A DNA stretch of 64,000 bases, taken from Bradyrhizobium sediminis. Lineage in GTDB: Bacteria; Pseudomonadota; Alphaproteobacteria; Rhizobiales; Xanthobacteraceae. The notes beneath the pieces are model-generated. The model saw only the letters and a program-made list of their open reading frames with translations, searched no databases and was not told the origin of the DNA. Shown here in pieces: positions 53,567 to 63,920 of the stretch. The DNA is taken from assembly GCF_018736085.1 (NCBI RefSeq), contig NZ_CP076134.1:372001-436000 (forward strand), written 5' to 3'. Both the position numbers and the translations under genes were made by a program. The first letter of the stretch is position 1. Each line of letters starts with the position of its first letter.

Positions 53567-54936
53567 CCGCGAACCTTTTCGCCTTCACTTGCGGCCCACC
53601 ATGGGCCTGGATCGATTGGAGTGCCGTCCTTACGGAACTCGACATAGAGCACGGGCTGACTCGCGTTCGTCGCGAGGATGGATGCAACCTGGGATCTCGT
53701 TCCCATGGTCGCGACCGGCTCCCCCGTAAGTACAAACTGGCCGATGTTGACCGAAATGCGCTCCATCCCGGCGATCAAGACATGATACCCGCCCCCGGCA
53801 TTAAGGATCAAGAGTTGTCCGTAGCTGCGGAACGGGCCGGCATAGACAACCCAGCCGTCACACGGTGTTGTGACCTGGGCCCCTGCCCGGGTTGCCAAAG
53901 AAATGCCTTTTTCTACGCCGCCGGCACCGTCGGAACCGCCAAATTCCCTGATCTTGGTGCCGTTAACCGGCAATGCGAATAGCCCCTTGGCGGAGGCAAA
54001 GGCGATGGCCGGGCTAAGCCGGGCCGGGTCCTTCAAAGCCCCCAGATTGGGCTTGCCGGCCGGCGCGCCCTGCAGGCTGGCGGTTGCAGCCGCCTTCGCG
54101 GCGCTCTTCAAGTCCTGCTCCATTTTGCCGATCAGGCCCTGCAGGCTGTCGACCTGCCTGGACAGCGCGATGGCGCGCGCGCCTTCCGCCTCCATGTCCT
54201 TCTCGATCGCGCTCTGCTTGCGCTGCCGCTCGTCGACCAGGGCGGCGAGCCTCGTCTGGTCATCCTTCAGTTTGTCGCGGTCGATCGCGAGCCGGTCGCG
54301 CTCGGCGGCGATGGTCTTGCGCAGCGTCACCAGCTCGGTGAGATCGCCGGCCAGCTTCTCCGCGCGCCCGCGCAATTCGGGCACCACCGATCCGAGCAGC
54401 ATGGCGGTGCGCAGCGATTGCAGCGCATCTTCAGGTCTTACCAGCAGGGCTGGCGGCGTGCGCCTTCCCGCGCGTTGCAGCGCTGCCAGCACTTCCACGA
54501 TCTCGGAACGGCGCGAATCCAGCGAGCCGCGAATCTGCTGCTCGCGGCTATCGAGCGGGCGCAGCCGTGCTTCGGCGTCGTCGATCCGCGTCTCGACGCC
54601 GCGCACCTGGGCGGCGATGTCGATCAACTGCGCATTGAGCTTGCTGCGATCCTGCCCGATCGCGGCGATATCAGCCTTGAGACGGGCCTGCAGTTCCGCG
54701 GCGCTCTTCTGCTGCGCGCGGGTGGCTTCGAGTTCCTGCTCGCGCTGCTTGATGGCGTCGGGTGAAACCGCCGCCGCCTGCGGCGGCGCCGCAGCGACCT
54801 GGGCGGCCGCCGGCAAGGGATGGATGCCGGCAAAGCCTGCGGACAATAATGCGATCGAAAGCGGAATGCGGACCGAACACAGCAGGCCGCGGCGGGCGGT
54901 GTCTGGGTACGAATGAATGGTCCGTGTCGGCCGCAT
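53563..54936 (-). CDS. EnvC-like murein hydrolase activator, degenerate M23 domain
   Basis: 457-residue exported protein: N-terminal signal (about 20-46), a long coiled coil (60-290, heavy in Glu/Gln/Arg/Leu) and a C-terminal LytM (M23) domain (330-440). The zinc ligands of active M23 peptidases are not conserved: the first HxxxD region reads VEKGISLATRAG, and the HxH region reads LYVEFRKDG. It is therefore an activator of amidases like E. coli EnvC rather than an enzyme. Couples to ctpA. The ATG at 54936 is the likely start, although it adds a 15-residue basic leader. Confidence 0.93.
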   Translation of the reverse strand: MRPTRTIHSYPDTARRGLLCSVRIPLSIALLSAGFAGIHPLPAAAQVAAAPPQAAAVSPDAIKQREQELEATRAQQKSAAELQARLKADIAAIGQDRSKLNAQLIDIAAQVRGVETRIDDAEARLRPLDSREQQIRGSLDSRRSEIVEVLAALQRAGRRTPPALLVRPEDALQSLRTAMLLGSVVPELRGRAEKLAGDLTELVTLRKTIAAERDRLAIDRDKLKDDQTRLAALVDERQRKQSAIEKDMEAEGARAIALSRQVDSLQGLIGKMEQDLKSAAKAAATASLQGAPAGKPNLGALKDPARLSPAIAFASAKGLFALPVNGTKIREFGGSDGAGGVEKGISLATRAGAQVTTPCDGWVVYAGPFRSYGQLLILNAGGGYHVLIAGMERISVNIGQFVLTGEPVATMGTRSQVASILATNASQPVLYVEFRKDGTPIDPGPWWAASEGEKVRG

Positions 54937-54977
54937 CGATCCCGATCTGTGCTCTCTAAAGTTTCCGCCGGTGCCGT

Positions 54978-55460
54978 TCAGGCGCGGTGATAGGGGTGAC
55001 CCGCCAGAATGGTCGCGGCCCGATAAACCTGTTCCAGAAGCATCACGCGAACTATCTGGTGCGGCCAGGTCGCTGCGCCGAACGCAAGCCTGAGCTTTGC
55101 CTTGCGCCGCAAATCGGGCGAAAGTCCGTCGGCGCCGCCGATCATGAAAATAGTGTTGGCGACCTGGTCGTCCCGCCAGCGGCCAAGGTGCCGCGCAAAC
55201 GTCGCACTGTCGATATTGTCGCCGCGCTCGTCGAGCGCCACCAGCGCCGATTTGTCTGGAATCGCAGCGGAAATCGCCGCGGCCTCCTCCGAAATCCGGG
55301 TTGCGGCGTCGCGCGCGCGGCTCTCCGGAATTTCATGAACTTCGAGCCCACGAAAGCCGAGTTTGCGGCCGATGTCGTCGAACCGTTCGCGGTAGCGCTC
55401 GGCGAGTTCCCGCTCCGGGCCCTGCTTCAGCCGGCCGATCGAGATGACGAGAAGGCGCAT
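54978..55460 (-). CDS. rlmH: 23S rRNA (pseudouridine1915-N3)-methyltransferase RlmH
   Basis: 160-residue SPOUT methyltransferase that modifies pseudouridine 1915 of 23S rRNA on the assembled 70S ribosome. Start MRLLVISIGRLKQGPE; SAM-knot segments IFMIGGADGLSP and PHQIVRVMLLEQVYRA; ends ILAGHPYHRA as is typical. It follows rsfS on the same strand; rsfS-rlmH is a widely conserved pair. Confidence 0.97.
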   Translation of the reverse strand: MRLLVISIGRLKQGPERELAERYRERFDDIGRKLGFRGLEVHEIPESRARDAATRISEEAAAISAAIPDKSALVALDERGDNIDSATFARHLGRWRDDQVANTIFMIGGADGLSPDLRRKAKLRLAFGAATWPHQIVRVMLLEQVYRAATILAGHPYHRA

Positions 55461-55562
55461 GGCTGTTCTTCCGGCAGTCTGGAAACTCGTGTGCCCCAGA
55501 ATGCGTCAAAGCGACAACTCACGCGCGCTCCAACGCGCGTGCCCCCACGCCAGCATGCGCCC

Positions 55563-55583
55563 GAGCCGACTTCACATCGGCTC
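55563..55583 (-). terminator. Hairpin in rsfS-rlmH gap, weak candidate terminator
   Basis: GAGCCGA-N7-TCGGCTC, a 7-bp stem 16 bases after the rsfS stop. No T-run follows on the minus strand, so it may be only a processing hairpin; rsfS and rlmH may still be co-transcribed. Confidence 0.3.
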
Positions 55584-55598
55584 AGCAGCCCGGATCGC

Positions 55599-56039
55599 CT
55601 ACGCCGCCGTCGGGCCCTGCGTCCACAATCTTTCCAGATTGTAGAATTCGCGCACCTCGGGTCTGAACACGTGCACGATCACATCGCCGGAATCGATCAG
55701 CACCCAGTCGCAGTTGGGCAAGCCCTCGACGTGGAGATTCTTGATTCCGTTTTCCTTGAGGCCTTTGGCCACATTCTCCGCGATCGCGCCGACGTGCCGG
55801 TTGGCCCGGCCGCTGGTGACGATCATGTAGTCGGAAAAGGCAGATTTGCCGCGAAGGTCGATGGTGACCGTTTCCTCCGCCTTCATGTCGTCGAGGCGGG
55901 AGAGGATCATATTCAGCGTCTTGTCGGCGTCGGGTTGCGCCTTCAAGGCTGCAGCTTGGGTCGATGTTTTACGCGCGGTTTTGGCAGTCGTCTTGGAAAC
56001 CTTGGGTAAAACAGACTTGGACAATACAGATGTGGCCAG
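55599..56039 (-). CDS. rsfS: Ribosomal silencing factor RsfS
   Basis: RsfS binds L14 and blocks subunit joining under nutrient limitation. The C-terminal 110 residues are the Iojap domain (LNMILSRLDDMKAEETVTIDLRG, from about 40; GRANRHVGAIAENVAKGLKE). No ATG or GTG start exists: an in-frame TGA lies 18 bases above. The only starts are TTG 56024 (no ribosome binding site) and CTG 56039, which has AAGGA 7 bases upstream. I chose CTG; the product would be 146 residues starting MATSVLSKSVLPK. The N-terminus is Lys/Thr/Ala-rich and weakly conserved. Confidence 0.85.
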   Translation of the reverse strand: MATSVLSKSVLPKVSKTTAKTARKTSTQAAALKAQPDADKTLNMILSRLDDMKAEETVTIDLRGKSAFSDYMIVTSGRANRHVGAIAENVAKGLKENGIKNLHVEGLPNCDWVLIDSGDVIVHVFRPEVREFYNLERLWTQGPTAA

Positions 56040-56160
56040 GGACCATTCCTTTCACTGTATCGCGAACACCGAATCTCGGCGTCCACGGGCTATTCTAGGC
56101 ATGTGGGGTTAATGGTTTCAATATTCCAGTGAACCCCGGCATTTACTTCCATCCCGACTG

Positions 56161-56814
56161 TTACTTCTTTGCCTTCCAGCTGCCGTCCGGGTTCCGCAGG
56201 CCGGTCGATGACAGGCTCAGTTTCATGCCGGTCAGAAACACCCAAGCCGGTGCGCGGTGGTCCGCGAGCCTGGCTGCCTGGCTCTCGGGCAGGCGATAGC
56301 GCGCCAGCGCCTGCGCCGCGGGCGCCGCCAGCGCGCGAAAACTCTGCGGCGGCCGGTCGATCACCGCGATCGGCACCTCGGATGCGATGCGCCGCCAGTT
56401 TTGCCAGCGGTGGAATTGCGCAAGGTTGTCGGCGCCCATGATCCAGACAAAGCGCAGGCCGGTGGCGCGGCGGCGCAGATAGCTGATGGTGTCGACAGTG
56501 TATCGGGTTCCGATGACGGATTCGAGACAGCTGATGTCGATGCGCGGATCGTTCGCCACTTGCCGTGCCGCCTCGGCGCGTGCGTCGAGATCGTGCAGGG
56601 CCCCATGCTCCTTGAGCGGATTGCCGGGCGTCACCAGCCACCAGACGCGGTCCAGCTTCAACCGCTTGATCGCGAACAGGCTGATGGCGCGATGCGCGAG
56701 GTGGGGCGGATTGAACGAGCCGCCGAGCAGGCCGATGCGCATGCCGTTGGTATAGAGCGGAATAGACTGAGCAACCGAAAGCGCGGCGACTGAAGCTGGC
56801 TTCAACGGGACCAC
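56161..56814 (-). CDS. nadD: Nicotinate-nucleotide adenylyltransferase NadD
   Basis: Adds AMP to nicotinate mononucleotide in NAD synthesis. The core begins [18 protein letters not shown] with the nucleotide-binding [24 protein letters not shown] is another family block. The frame is open upstream to a GTG at 56814, giving 217 residues; starting at ATG 56742 gives 193. The 24-residue N-terminal extension resembles those of other rhizobial NadD proteins, so the long form is listed, but it is uncertain. Between proA and rsfS, same strand. Confidence 0.92.
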   Translation of the reverse strand: MVPLKPASVAALSVAQSIPLYTNGMRIGLLGGSFNPPHLAHRAISLFAIKRLKLDRVWWLVTPGNPLKEHGALHDLDARAEAARQVANDPRIDISCLESVIGTRYTVDTISYLRRRATGLRFVWIMGADNLAQFHRWQNWRRIASEVPIAVIDRPPQSFRALAAPAAQALARYRLPESQAARLADHRAPAWVFLTGMKLSLSSTGLRNPDGSWKAKK

Positions 56815-56827
56815 CGCGATGTTGTTA

Positions 56828-58120
56828 TCACGGCCGCGTCTGTCCGGTGCCGTGGACGCGATATTTGAAGCTGGTCAGTTGCTCGGCGCCGACCGGGCCG
56901 CGGGCGTGGAATTTCCCGGTGGCGATGCCGATCTCCGCGCCGAAGCCGAACTCGCCGCCGTCGGCGAACTGGGTGGACGCGTTATGCAGCACGATCGCCG
57001 AATCGACTTCGTTGAGGAATTTGCGGGCGATGTTTTCGTCCTCGGTCACGATTGCATCGGTGTGGTGCGAACCGTGGTTGTGAATATGCGCGATCGCCTC
57101 GTCGACGCCGTCGACGACCTTAGCCGACATGATCGCGTCCTCGTATTCGGTGTCCCAGTCTTCGTCGGAAGCCGGTTTCACTCTGGCGTCGGCGCGCTGC
57201 ACGGCGTCGTCGCCGCGCACCTCGCAGCCGGCGTCGATCAGCATCGTCACCAGCGGCTTGAGCGCGGTGGACGCGCCGGCGCGATCGACCAGCAGCGTTT
57301 CGGCCGCGCTGCACACGCCGGGGCGCCGCATCTTGGCGTTCAGCACGATCGACTTCGCCATTTCGAGATTCGCGGCTGAATCGACATAGACGTGGTTGAC
57401 GCCTTCCAGATGCGCAAACACCGGCACCCGCGCTTCGGCTTCGACCCGCGCCACCAGGCTCTTGCCGCCGCGCGGCACGATCACGTCGATGCCGCCGTTC
57501 AATCCGGTGAGCAGCAGGCCCACGGCGGCGCGGTCGCGCGTCGGTACCAGCGTGATGGCGGCTTCGGGCAGGCCGGCTTCGCGCAAACCCTGCACCAGGC
57601 AGTCGTGGATCGCGCGGCAGGAGCGGAAGCTGTCGGAGCCGCCGCGCAGGATCACCGCGTTGCCGGATTTCAGGCACAGCACGCCGGCGTCGGCGGCGAC
57701 GTTGGGGCGGCTTTCGAAAATCACGGCGACGACGCCGAGCGGAACGCGGACGCGTTCGATGATCATGCCGTTCGGGCGCTGCCAGCTCTCGGTGACGACC
57801 CCGACGGGGTCGGCGATGCCGCGCACGGTGGCGACGCCGTCGGCCATAGCATCGATGCGCGCCGGCGTCAGCGTCAGGCGATCGATGAAAGCTGAGGTGG
57901 CGCCGGTGCTGCGGACTTCCACGACATCCTCGGCGTTGGCTGCGAGGATGGCGGCCGCGTTGGCGCGGATCGCGCGTTCGATCGCTTCCAGCGCCTGATT
58001 TTTCTGCTCCGGCGAGGCCAGCGCCAGCACCCGCGCGGCCGCGCGCGCCCGGCCGGCCAGCTCGGTCATCAGGACCGGCAGATCGGCAGTTCCGTCGATA
58101 GCCTTCAGTGGCGCGCTCAT
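56828..58120 (-). CDS. proA: Gamma-glutamyl phosphate reductase ProA
   Basis: Second enzyme of proline synthesis; reduces gamma-glutamyl phosphate with NADPH. 430 residues of the aldehyde-dehydrogenase fold with the catalytic Cys in [16 protein letters not shown], and segments [20 protein letters not shown] and [21 protein letters not shown] 58120 has GGAAC upstream; an ATG nine codons earlier is too close to its own ribosome binding site. It follows proB with a 126-base gap. Confidence 0.97.
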   Translation of the reverse strand: MSAPLKAIDGTADLPVLMTELAGRARAAARVLALASPEQKNQALEAIERAIRANAAAILAANAEDVVEVRSTGATSAFIDRLTLTPARIDAMADGVATVRGIADPVGVVTESWQRPNGMIIERVRVPLGVVAVIFESRPNVAADAGVLCLKSGNAVILRGGSDSFRSCRAIHDCLVQGLREAGLPEAAITLVPTRDRAAVGLLLTGLNGGIDVIVPRGGKSLVARVEAEARVPVFAHLEGVNHVYVDSAANLEMAKSIVLNAKMRRPGVCSAAETLLVDRAGASTALKPLVTMLIDAGCEVRGDDAVQRADARVKPASDEDWDTEYEDAIMSAKVVDGVDEAIAHIHNHGSHHTDAIVTEDENIARKFLNEVDSAIVLHNASTQFADGGEFGFGAEIGIATGKFHARGPVGAEQLTSFKYRVHGTGQTRP

Positions 58121-58246
58121 GGCCGTTCCGTGGTCAGTTAAGGTCATGTCCTAGCACGGAAATCCACGTTCTGCGAAGTGCGGAGAGGGCATGGCTGGCG
58201 GGCGGCGCTCGACACGGTTGCCCGCCGGGCCGGCTAGGCCATTGGC

Positions 58247-59389
58247 CTACTTGGCGGAAAGGGCGCCGCTCCGGCCGACCACGAGGTCGTCGCGGTGGAT
58301 CATCTCCGCCCGGCCGCTGATGCCGAGGATCATCATCACATCGGACGAGGAGCGGCCCTTGATCTTGTCGGCATCCTCGGCGTCGTAGGCGACGAGGCCC
58401 CGGCCGATCTCATGGGTGTCGGGCCCGCGCACGACGACGGCGTCGCCGCGCGCGAACTGCCCGTCGACCCGGATCACGCCCGCTGGCAACAGGCTTTTCC
58501 CCGCCCGCAGCGCCGTAACTGCGCCGGCGTCGATGGTCAGCGTGCCCTTCGGCTCCAGCGAACCCGCGATCCAGCGCTTGCGCGCGGTGACCGGATTGGC
58601 GGGGGTCAGGAACCAGGTGCAGCGCCCGCCCTCGGCGATCGCCTGCAGCGGATGCTCGATCTTGCCGGAGGCGATCAGCATATGCGTGCCGGCGGTGGTG
58701 GCGATCTTGGCCGCCTCGATCTTGGTGTACATGCCGCCGCGCGACAGTTCGGATTCGGCGGCGCCCGCCATCGCCTCGATTTCGGAGGTGACGGATTCCA
58801 CGATCGGAATCAGCTTGGCGTTCGGATTGGCGCCGGGCGGCGCGTCGTAGAGGCCGTCGATATCCGACAGCAGGATCAAGAGGTCGGCGCTCGCCATGGT
58901 GGCGACGCGGGCGGCGAGCCGGTCGTTGTCGCCATAGCGGATTTCATTGGTGGCGACGGTGTCGTTCTCGTTGATCACGGGCACTGCGCGCCATTCCAGC
59001 AATTTGGCGATGGTCGAGCGCGCATTGAGATAGCGGCGGCGTTCCTCGGTGTCCTGCAGCGTCACCAGAATCTGCCCGGCGCCGATGCCGTGATCACCCA
59101 GCACCTCCGACCAGATCCGCGCCAGCGCGATCTGTCCCACCGCCGCGGCGGCCTGGCTCTCCTCAAGCTTCAGCGCGCCGCGCGGCAGCTTCAAGCGGCT
59201 GCGCCCGAGCGCGATCGAGCCCGACGAGACCACAAGCACGTCGCGGCCCTCGCCGTGCAGTTTGGCGATATCGGCGGCCAGCGCGGAAAGCCACGCCGCC
59301 CGCACTTCGCCGGCGTCGGAATCGATCAGCAGCGAGGAGCCGACCTTGACGACGATGCGGCGGAAATTCTTGAGCTTGGGGCGGGCCAT
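58247..59389 (-). CDS. proB: Glutamate 5-kinase ProB
   Basis: First enzyme of proline synthesis; phosphorylates glutamate and is feedback-inhibited by proline. 380 residues: amino-acid-kinase domain ([44 protein letters not shown]) and a C-terminal PUA domain ([19 protein letters not shown] onward). The ATG at 59389 ([11 protein letters not shown]) is the family start; a TTG 12 codons upstream is rejected. Confidence 0.97.
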   Translation of the reverse strand: MARPKLKNFRRIVVKVGSSLLIDSDAGEVRAAWLSALAADIAKLHGEGRDVLVVSSGSIALGRSRLKLPRGALKLEESQAAAAVGQIALARIWSEVLGDHGIGAGQILVTLQDTEERRRYLNARSTIAKLLEWRAVPVINENDTVATNEIRYGDNDRLAARVATMASADLLILLSDIDGLYDAPPGANPNAKLIPIVESVTSEIEAMAGAAESELSRGGMYTKIEAAKIATTAGTHMLIASGKIEHPLQAIAEGGRCTWFLTPANPVTARKRWIAGSLEPKGTLTIDAGAVTALRAGKSLLPAGVIRVDGQFARGDAVVVRGPDTHEIGRGLVAYDAEDADKIKGRSSSDVMMILGISGRAEMIHRDDLVVGRSGALSAK

Positions 59390-59427
59390 GGATGCAGTCG
59401 GGTGAAGCGGGCGATTGGCAAGCAATA

Positions 59428-59458
59428 CGCGCCACCTCCATGATTTGGAAGTGGCGCG
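59428..59458 (-). terminator. Hairpin between VOC gene and proB
   Basis: CGCGCCAC paired with GTGGCGCG (8 bp), extended by TCC/GGA after one mismatch; loop of 7 bases. It is 18 bases after the VOC stop. There is no T-run, so it is a weak terminator or a stabilising hairpin. Confidence 0.45.
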
Positions 59459-59475
59459 GGGAAGTTTACGGAAGC

Positions 59476-59844
59476 TCAGCCCACGACATAGGCGTTGAGC
59501 TTGTTGCCTTCGGGGTCGCGGAAATAAGCCGCGTAGAAACCCTCGCCGCGCGGGCCGGGAGGGCCTTCGTCGGTGCCACCGAGCGACAGCGCGAGCTGGT
59601 AGATGCGATCGACCTGGGCCTTGTCCTTGGCGGCCAGGGCAGCCATCACGCCGTTGCCGACCGTCATGGGCTTGCCGTCGTATGGCTTGGTCAGCGCCAG
59701 GCCCGCGCCACGCCCCGGCTTGCCCCAGGCAATAAACGTCTCCGAGTCGATAAAGCGTCCAATGCCCATCTCGGCAGCGATCTTGTCATAGAAGACCGCG
59801 GCCTTCTTGAGGTCGTTGGTGCCCAATGTGACGTATCCGATCAT
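59476..59844 (-). CDS. VOC family (glyoxalase-like) protein
   Basis: 122-residue vicinal-oxygen-chelate fold protein, a single glyoxalase-like domain: [36 protein letters not shown], and the ending [18 protein letters not shown], where Glu and Asp/Asn near the end may bind metal. The substrate is unknown. ATG 59844 follows a good GGGAGAA site; longer frames lie in another gene's shadow. It lies between obgE and proB and may be an insertion, since obgE-proBA are often adjacent. Confidence 0.9.
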   Translation of the reverse strand: MIGYVTLGTNDLKKAAVFYDKIAAEMGIGRFIDSETFIAWGKPGRGAGLALTKPYDGKPMTVGNGVMAALAAKDKAQVDRIYQLALSLGGTDEGPPGPRGEGFYAAYFRDPEGNKLNAYVVG

Positions 59845-59933
59845 CGATCGTTCTCCCGGCGAGAGTTCTGGAATGGCGGATTTTCGCAGCCCGAGAGAAT
59901 CGGCGCAAGTCAGACACACGCAAGCATTGAAAG

Positions 59934-61071
<1,138 letters not shown>

Positions 61072-61141
61072 CCCGGATGCCTGCGGCGGCTGTTAACTAT
61101 CTCGCCGAGCGGAACGCGCTTCCTTACGCATCAGTCCCGAT

Positions 61142-61624
61142 TTACGGCTGTGGCCGCCGGCGGATCAGGAACTTCTGCAGTCCCTCCAGCACCAGCTCGC
61201 GGCGCTGATTGAACACGGTGCTGCGCAGCGTCACCACGCCGGTGGTCCGGCCGGGCACCAGCTCCGTTACTTCCAGCGCCGGATAGATGGTGTCGTCGGC
61301 GTAGACGGGTTTGAGAAACCGGCTCGACTGCTCGAGAAAGCCGACCAGCGACTCCTCCACGATATAGGGAAACAGCCCCGCGCCGGGCGCGGTGTGGACC
61401 AGAGTCTGGAAACCATGCGCCAGCAGGTTGGGCATGCCGCGCGCGCGGCAATACTCGACGTCGTAATGGACAGGATGGGTGTCGCCGCTGGCGGTCTGGA
61501 ACGCCGCGAACACCGCCGAGGTCTGGGTCCGGCTGGGGATCACGAAGCGCTCGCCGAGCACGAAATCCTCGAACCAGCGTTGCTGCGGCACCATGCGGTG
61601 CCCGGCGGGATCGAACTCGGTCAT
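61142..61624 (-). CDS. MaoC family (R)-hydratase-like protein
   Basis: 160-residue hot-dog-fold protein of the MaoC dehydratase family; the hydratase 2 motif reads SGDTHPVHYDVEYCRA, with the Asp and His of the catalytic pair. It probably hydrates a trans-2-enoyl-CoA or related thioester; the exact substrate is unknown. It stands alone between obgE and the EamA gene. Confidence 0.9.
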   Translation of the reverse strand: MTEFDPAGHRMVPQQRWFEDFVLGERFVIPSRTQTSAVFAAFQTASGDTHPVHYDVEYCRARGMPNLLAHGFQTLVHTAPGAGLFPYIVEESLVGFLEQSSRFLKPVYADDTIYPALEVTELVPGRTTGVVTLRSTVFNQRRELVLEGLQKFLIRRRPQP

Positions 61625-61707
61625 AGGCGGTTTCCTGCAGTTTCTTGTATGGCCGCTAATGGCATACGGTTATCGCAGGGCTGGTCCTGCGACAATTGGT
61701 TCAATTC

Positions 61708-61831
61708 GTCATGCCCGGGCTTGTCCCGGGCATCCACGCCTTTAAAACAGCGCGGCACAGAAGACGTGGATGGCCGGGCATAGGCGAGCGGAAGCGACGC
61801 CGTCCTTCAGACGGCTATGCCCGGGCATGAC
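61708..61831. repeat. Palindromic repeat (family D), large copy
   Basis: Arms GTCATGCCCGGGCTTGTCCC and the sequence ending CCGGGCATGAC pair at the outside; inner GGATGGCCGGGCATAGG gives a second unit. It fills the gap between the MaoC and EamA genes. Confidence 0.85.
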
Positions 61832-61854
61832 AAGAGTAACCGCGCGGTTCATTC

Positions 61855-62769
61855 ATGAGTCTCTTCGCAAGACTTTCGACCTATGACGAACCCTCTGCGC
61901 GGCTTGCCGGCATCGGACTGATGCTGCTGGCGATCTTCATGTTCTCGTTCGGCGATGCGCTGGGCAAGTTCATGGTCGCGACCTATTCGGTCGGGCAATT
62001 GCTGTGGCTGCGCGCCTGCGCGGCGCTGGCGGTGCTGGCACCATTGATCTGGCGGCAACGCGCCGCGTTCACGCAGCTGGAAAGGCCGTGGCTGCAATTG
62101 CTGCGGGTCACGCTCTCCACCCTCGAAGTCGCGGCGTTCTTTCTCGCCACCGTCTATCTGCCGCTCGCCGACGTCATCACCTATTACCTGGCGGCGCCGA
62201 TCTTCGTCACCGCGCTGTCGCCGCTGGTGCTGCGCGAGCATGTCGGCTGGCGGCGCTGGAGTGCGGTGCTGGTCGGGTTCTGCGGCGTGTTGATCGCGCT
62301 ACGGCCGTCGGCGCAAACGGTGAGCTGGCCTGCCATGATCGCGCTCGGCGGCAGCCTGTCGTTTTCGCTGCTGATGCTGATCACCCGCTTGCTGCGGGCG
62401 ACGCCCGATATCGTGCTGGCGTCGTCGCAATTTGCCGGCACCTTTGCGCTCGGCGCGCTGCTGTCGCCGTTCGGCTGGGTGACGCCCAGCCTCGGCAGCC
62501 TCGGCCTGTTCGCCGCGGCCGGCTTCATTTCGGTCGGGGCGCTGTTGTGCGTCAATCGTTCGCTCAAGCTCGCGCCGGCCAGCGTGGTGGTGCCGTATCA
62601 ATATTCGATGATCGTCTGGGCTGTGATGTTCGGCTATTTCGTTTTCGGCGACGTGCCGGAACTCGCCACCATCGTCGGCGCGGCCATCATCATCGGCGCG
62701 GGGTTCTATATTTTCCTGCGCGAGCAGCGGCTCGGGCGCAAGGAAGCGGTGGTCAGCCCGCCGGTGTGA
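61855..62769 (+). CDS. EamA/DMT family transporter
   Basis: 304-residue drug/metabolite transporter with ten hydrophobic helices in two EamA repeats (about 18-135 and 150-290). The first repeat contains LWLRACAALAVLAPLIW and the second SVVVPYQYSMIVWAVMFGYFVFG. A metabolite exporter is likely; the substrate is unknown. ATG 61855 is adjacent to the family D repeat. No operon partner. Confidence 0.92.
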   Translation: MSLFARLSTYDEPSARLAGIGLMLLAIFMFSFGDALGKFMVATYSVGQLLWLRACAALAVLAPLIWRQRAAFTQLERPWLQLLRVTLSTLEVAAFFLATVYLPLADVITYYLAAPIFVTALSPLVLREHVGWRRWSAVLVGFCGVLIALRPSAQTVSWPAMIALGGSLSFSLLMLITRLLRATPDIVLASSQFAGTFALGALLSPFGWVTPSLGSLGLFAAAGFISVGALLCVNRSLKLAPASVVVPYQYSMIVWAVMFGYFVFGDVPELATIVGAAIIIGAGFYIFLREQRLGRKEAVVSPPV

Positions 62770-62779
62770 GGGCAACCCC

Positions 62780-62854
62780 GTCATTGCGAGCGAAGCGAAG
62801 CAATCCATCTACCCGCAAGACAAGTATGGATTGCTTCGCTGCGCTCGCAATGAC
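62780..62854. repeat. Palindromic repeat (family A)
   Basis: 29-base arms at 62780-62808 and 62826-62854, complementary except for one position, with a 17-base spacer. Same core as 1627-1703. It fills the gap between the convergent EamA and GNAT genes. Confidence 0.9.
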
Positions 62855-62861
62855 GAGGAAT

Positions 62862-63458
62862 TCAACCCTCCCGCCGCGTCGAACTGCCCCAGTTCTTCAG
62901 CGACGACCAGACGCTGCGCGAGAGCCTGAAGCGATCGACCGGGGTCGACGAGCCCAGCGCCTCGAAGCGGTGCAGCTCGACGCCGCTCCACTGGAAGCCG
63001 CATTTCTCCAGAATGTTGCGCGACGACGGGTTGGCGACCCGCGCGCCGGAGACGAGGTGCTCGACCTCGAATTCCTCGAAGGTGAAATCGATCACCGCCC
63101 GCGCCGCCTCGGTGCCAAAGCCCTGGCCCCAATGCTCGACGCCGAGCCAGTAGCCGAGTTCCGGCGTCTCCGGCTCACGCCAGTCGACGCCGACCATGCC
63201 GACCGGCACGAAATTGTTTTCGATCAGGAACACGGTCTCGTGAGGGTCGTTCGCGGTCGCGCGCACGAACTCGATCGCATGATCCTGCAGGTAGGGATGC
63301 GGCAGGCGGCGGGTCATCTCCGCAATGCGGCGGTCATTGGCCAGACGCGCGATCGCTTTTACGTCCGCGAGCGTCGGCCTGCGCAGCATCAGCCGTTCGG
63401 TCTCGAGGACGCAACTACTCGCCTCGCGCCATGTCGGAGTCGGGATATCCTGCAGCAT
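62862..63458 (-). CDS. GNAT family N-acetyltransferase (RimJ/RimL type)
   Basis: 198-residue acetyltransferase of the RimJ/RimL-like GNAT class: LETERLMLRRPTLADVKAI near the N-terminus, acetyl-CoA site HWGQGFGTEAARAVIDFTF, and NPSSRNILEKCGFQWSGVE. The C-terminal 30 residues are extra for the family and end just before the family A repeat. The substrate is unknown. The start at 63458 has GGAGCC upstream. Confidence 0.9.
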   Translation of the reverse strand: MLQDIPTPTWREASSCVLETERLMLRRPTLADVKAIARLANDRRIAEMTRRLPHPYLQDHAIEFVRATANDPHETVFLIENNFVPVGMVGVDWREPETPELGYWLGVEHWGQGFGTEAARAVIDFTFEEFEVEHLVSGARVANPSSRNILEKCGFQWSGVELHRFEALGSSTPVDRFRLSRSVWSSLKNWGSSTRREG

Positions 63459-63558
63459 GTCGGGCTCCTGGTTGCGAACGCAATACGCAATTCTTGAATT
63501 ATGGCGCGTGTTCCGGTCGAAAACCGGTGTCCGCTCTTGCGGAACACGCGCAATAAAA

Positions 63559-63583
63559 AAGGGAGGCCGGTTTCCCGCCTCCC
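63559..63583 (-). terminator. Intrinsic terminator after rpmA
   Basis: Minus strand: GGGAGGC/GCCTCCC stem with a 9-base loop, followed by TTTTTTATTG. It lies 65 bases after the rpmA stop. Confidence 0.85.
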
Positions 63584-63647
63584 CTTAGGAGCCTTTCAGG
63601 AGCTCCGCCGGTTCATCAGGACCCGGCGGACTCGATTTGCCCACCGT

Positions 63648-63920
63648 TTACTCGGCCGCGGCTTCCGTCATCGGAACCACCGATACGAAAGTGCGGCCGT
63701 TGGCTTTTGCGCGGAACTCGACACGGCCTTCGACCTTGGCGAACAGAGTATGGTCGGTGCCCATGCCGACATTAAGGCCGGGATGCCAGGTCGTGCCGCG
63801 CTGACGTGCAATGATGTTGCCGGGGATCACGTGCTCGCCGCCATACGCCTTGATTCCGAGGCGCTTGCCTGCCGAATCACGTCCGTTCCGCGATGAACCG
63901 CCTGCTTTTTTGTGAGCCAT
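63648..63920 (-). CDS. rpmA: 50S ribosomal protein L27
   Basis: 90-residue L27, whose N-terminal tail reaches the peptidyl-transferase centre. It starts [20 protein letters not shown] and contains [17 protein letters not shown], both diagnostic. The N-terminus is not preceded by a Firmicutes-type cleaved extension. rplU is expected just upstream, beyond the window edge; bases 63921-64000 hold only the rplU-rpmA spacer as far as I can see. Confidence 0.98.
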   Translation of the reverse strand: MAHKKAGGSSRNGRDSAGKRLGIKAYGGEHVIPGNIIARQRGTTWHPGLNVGMGTDHTLFAKVEGRVEFRAKANGRTFVSVVPMTEAAAE

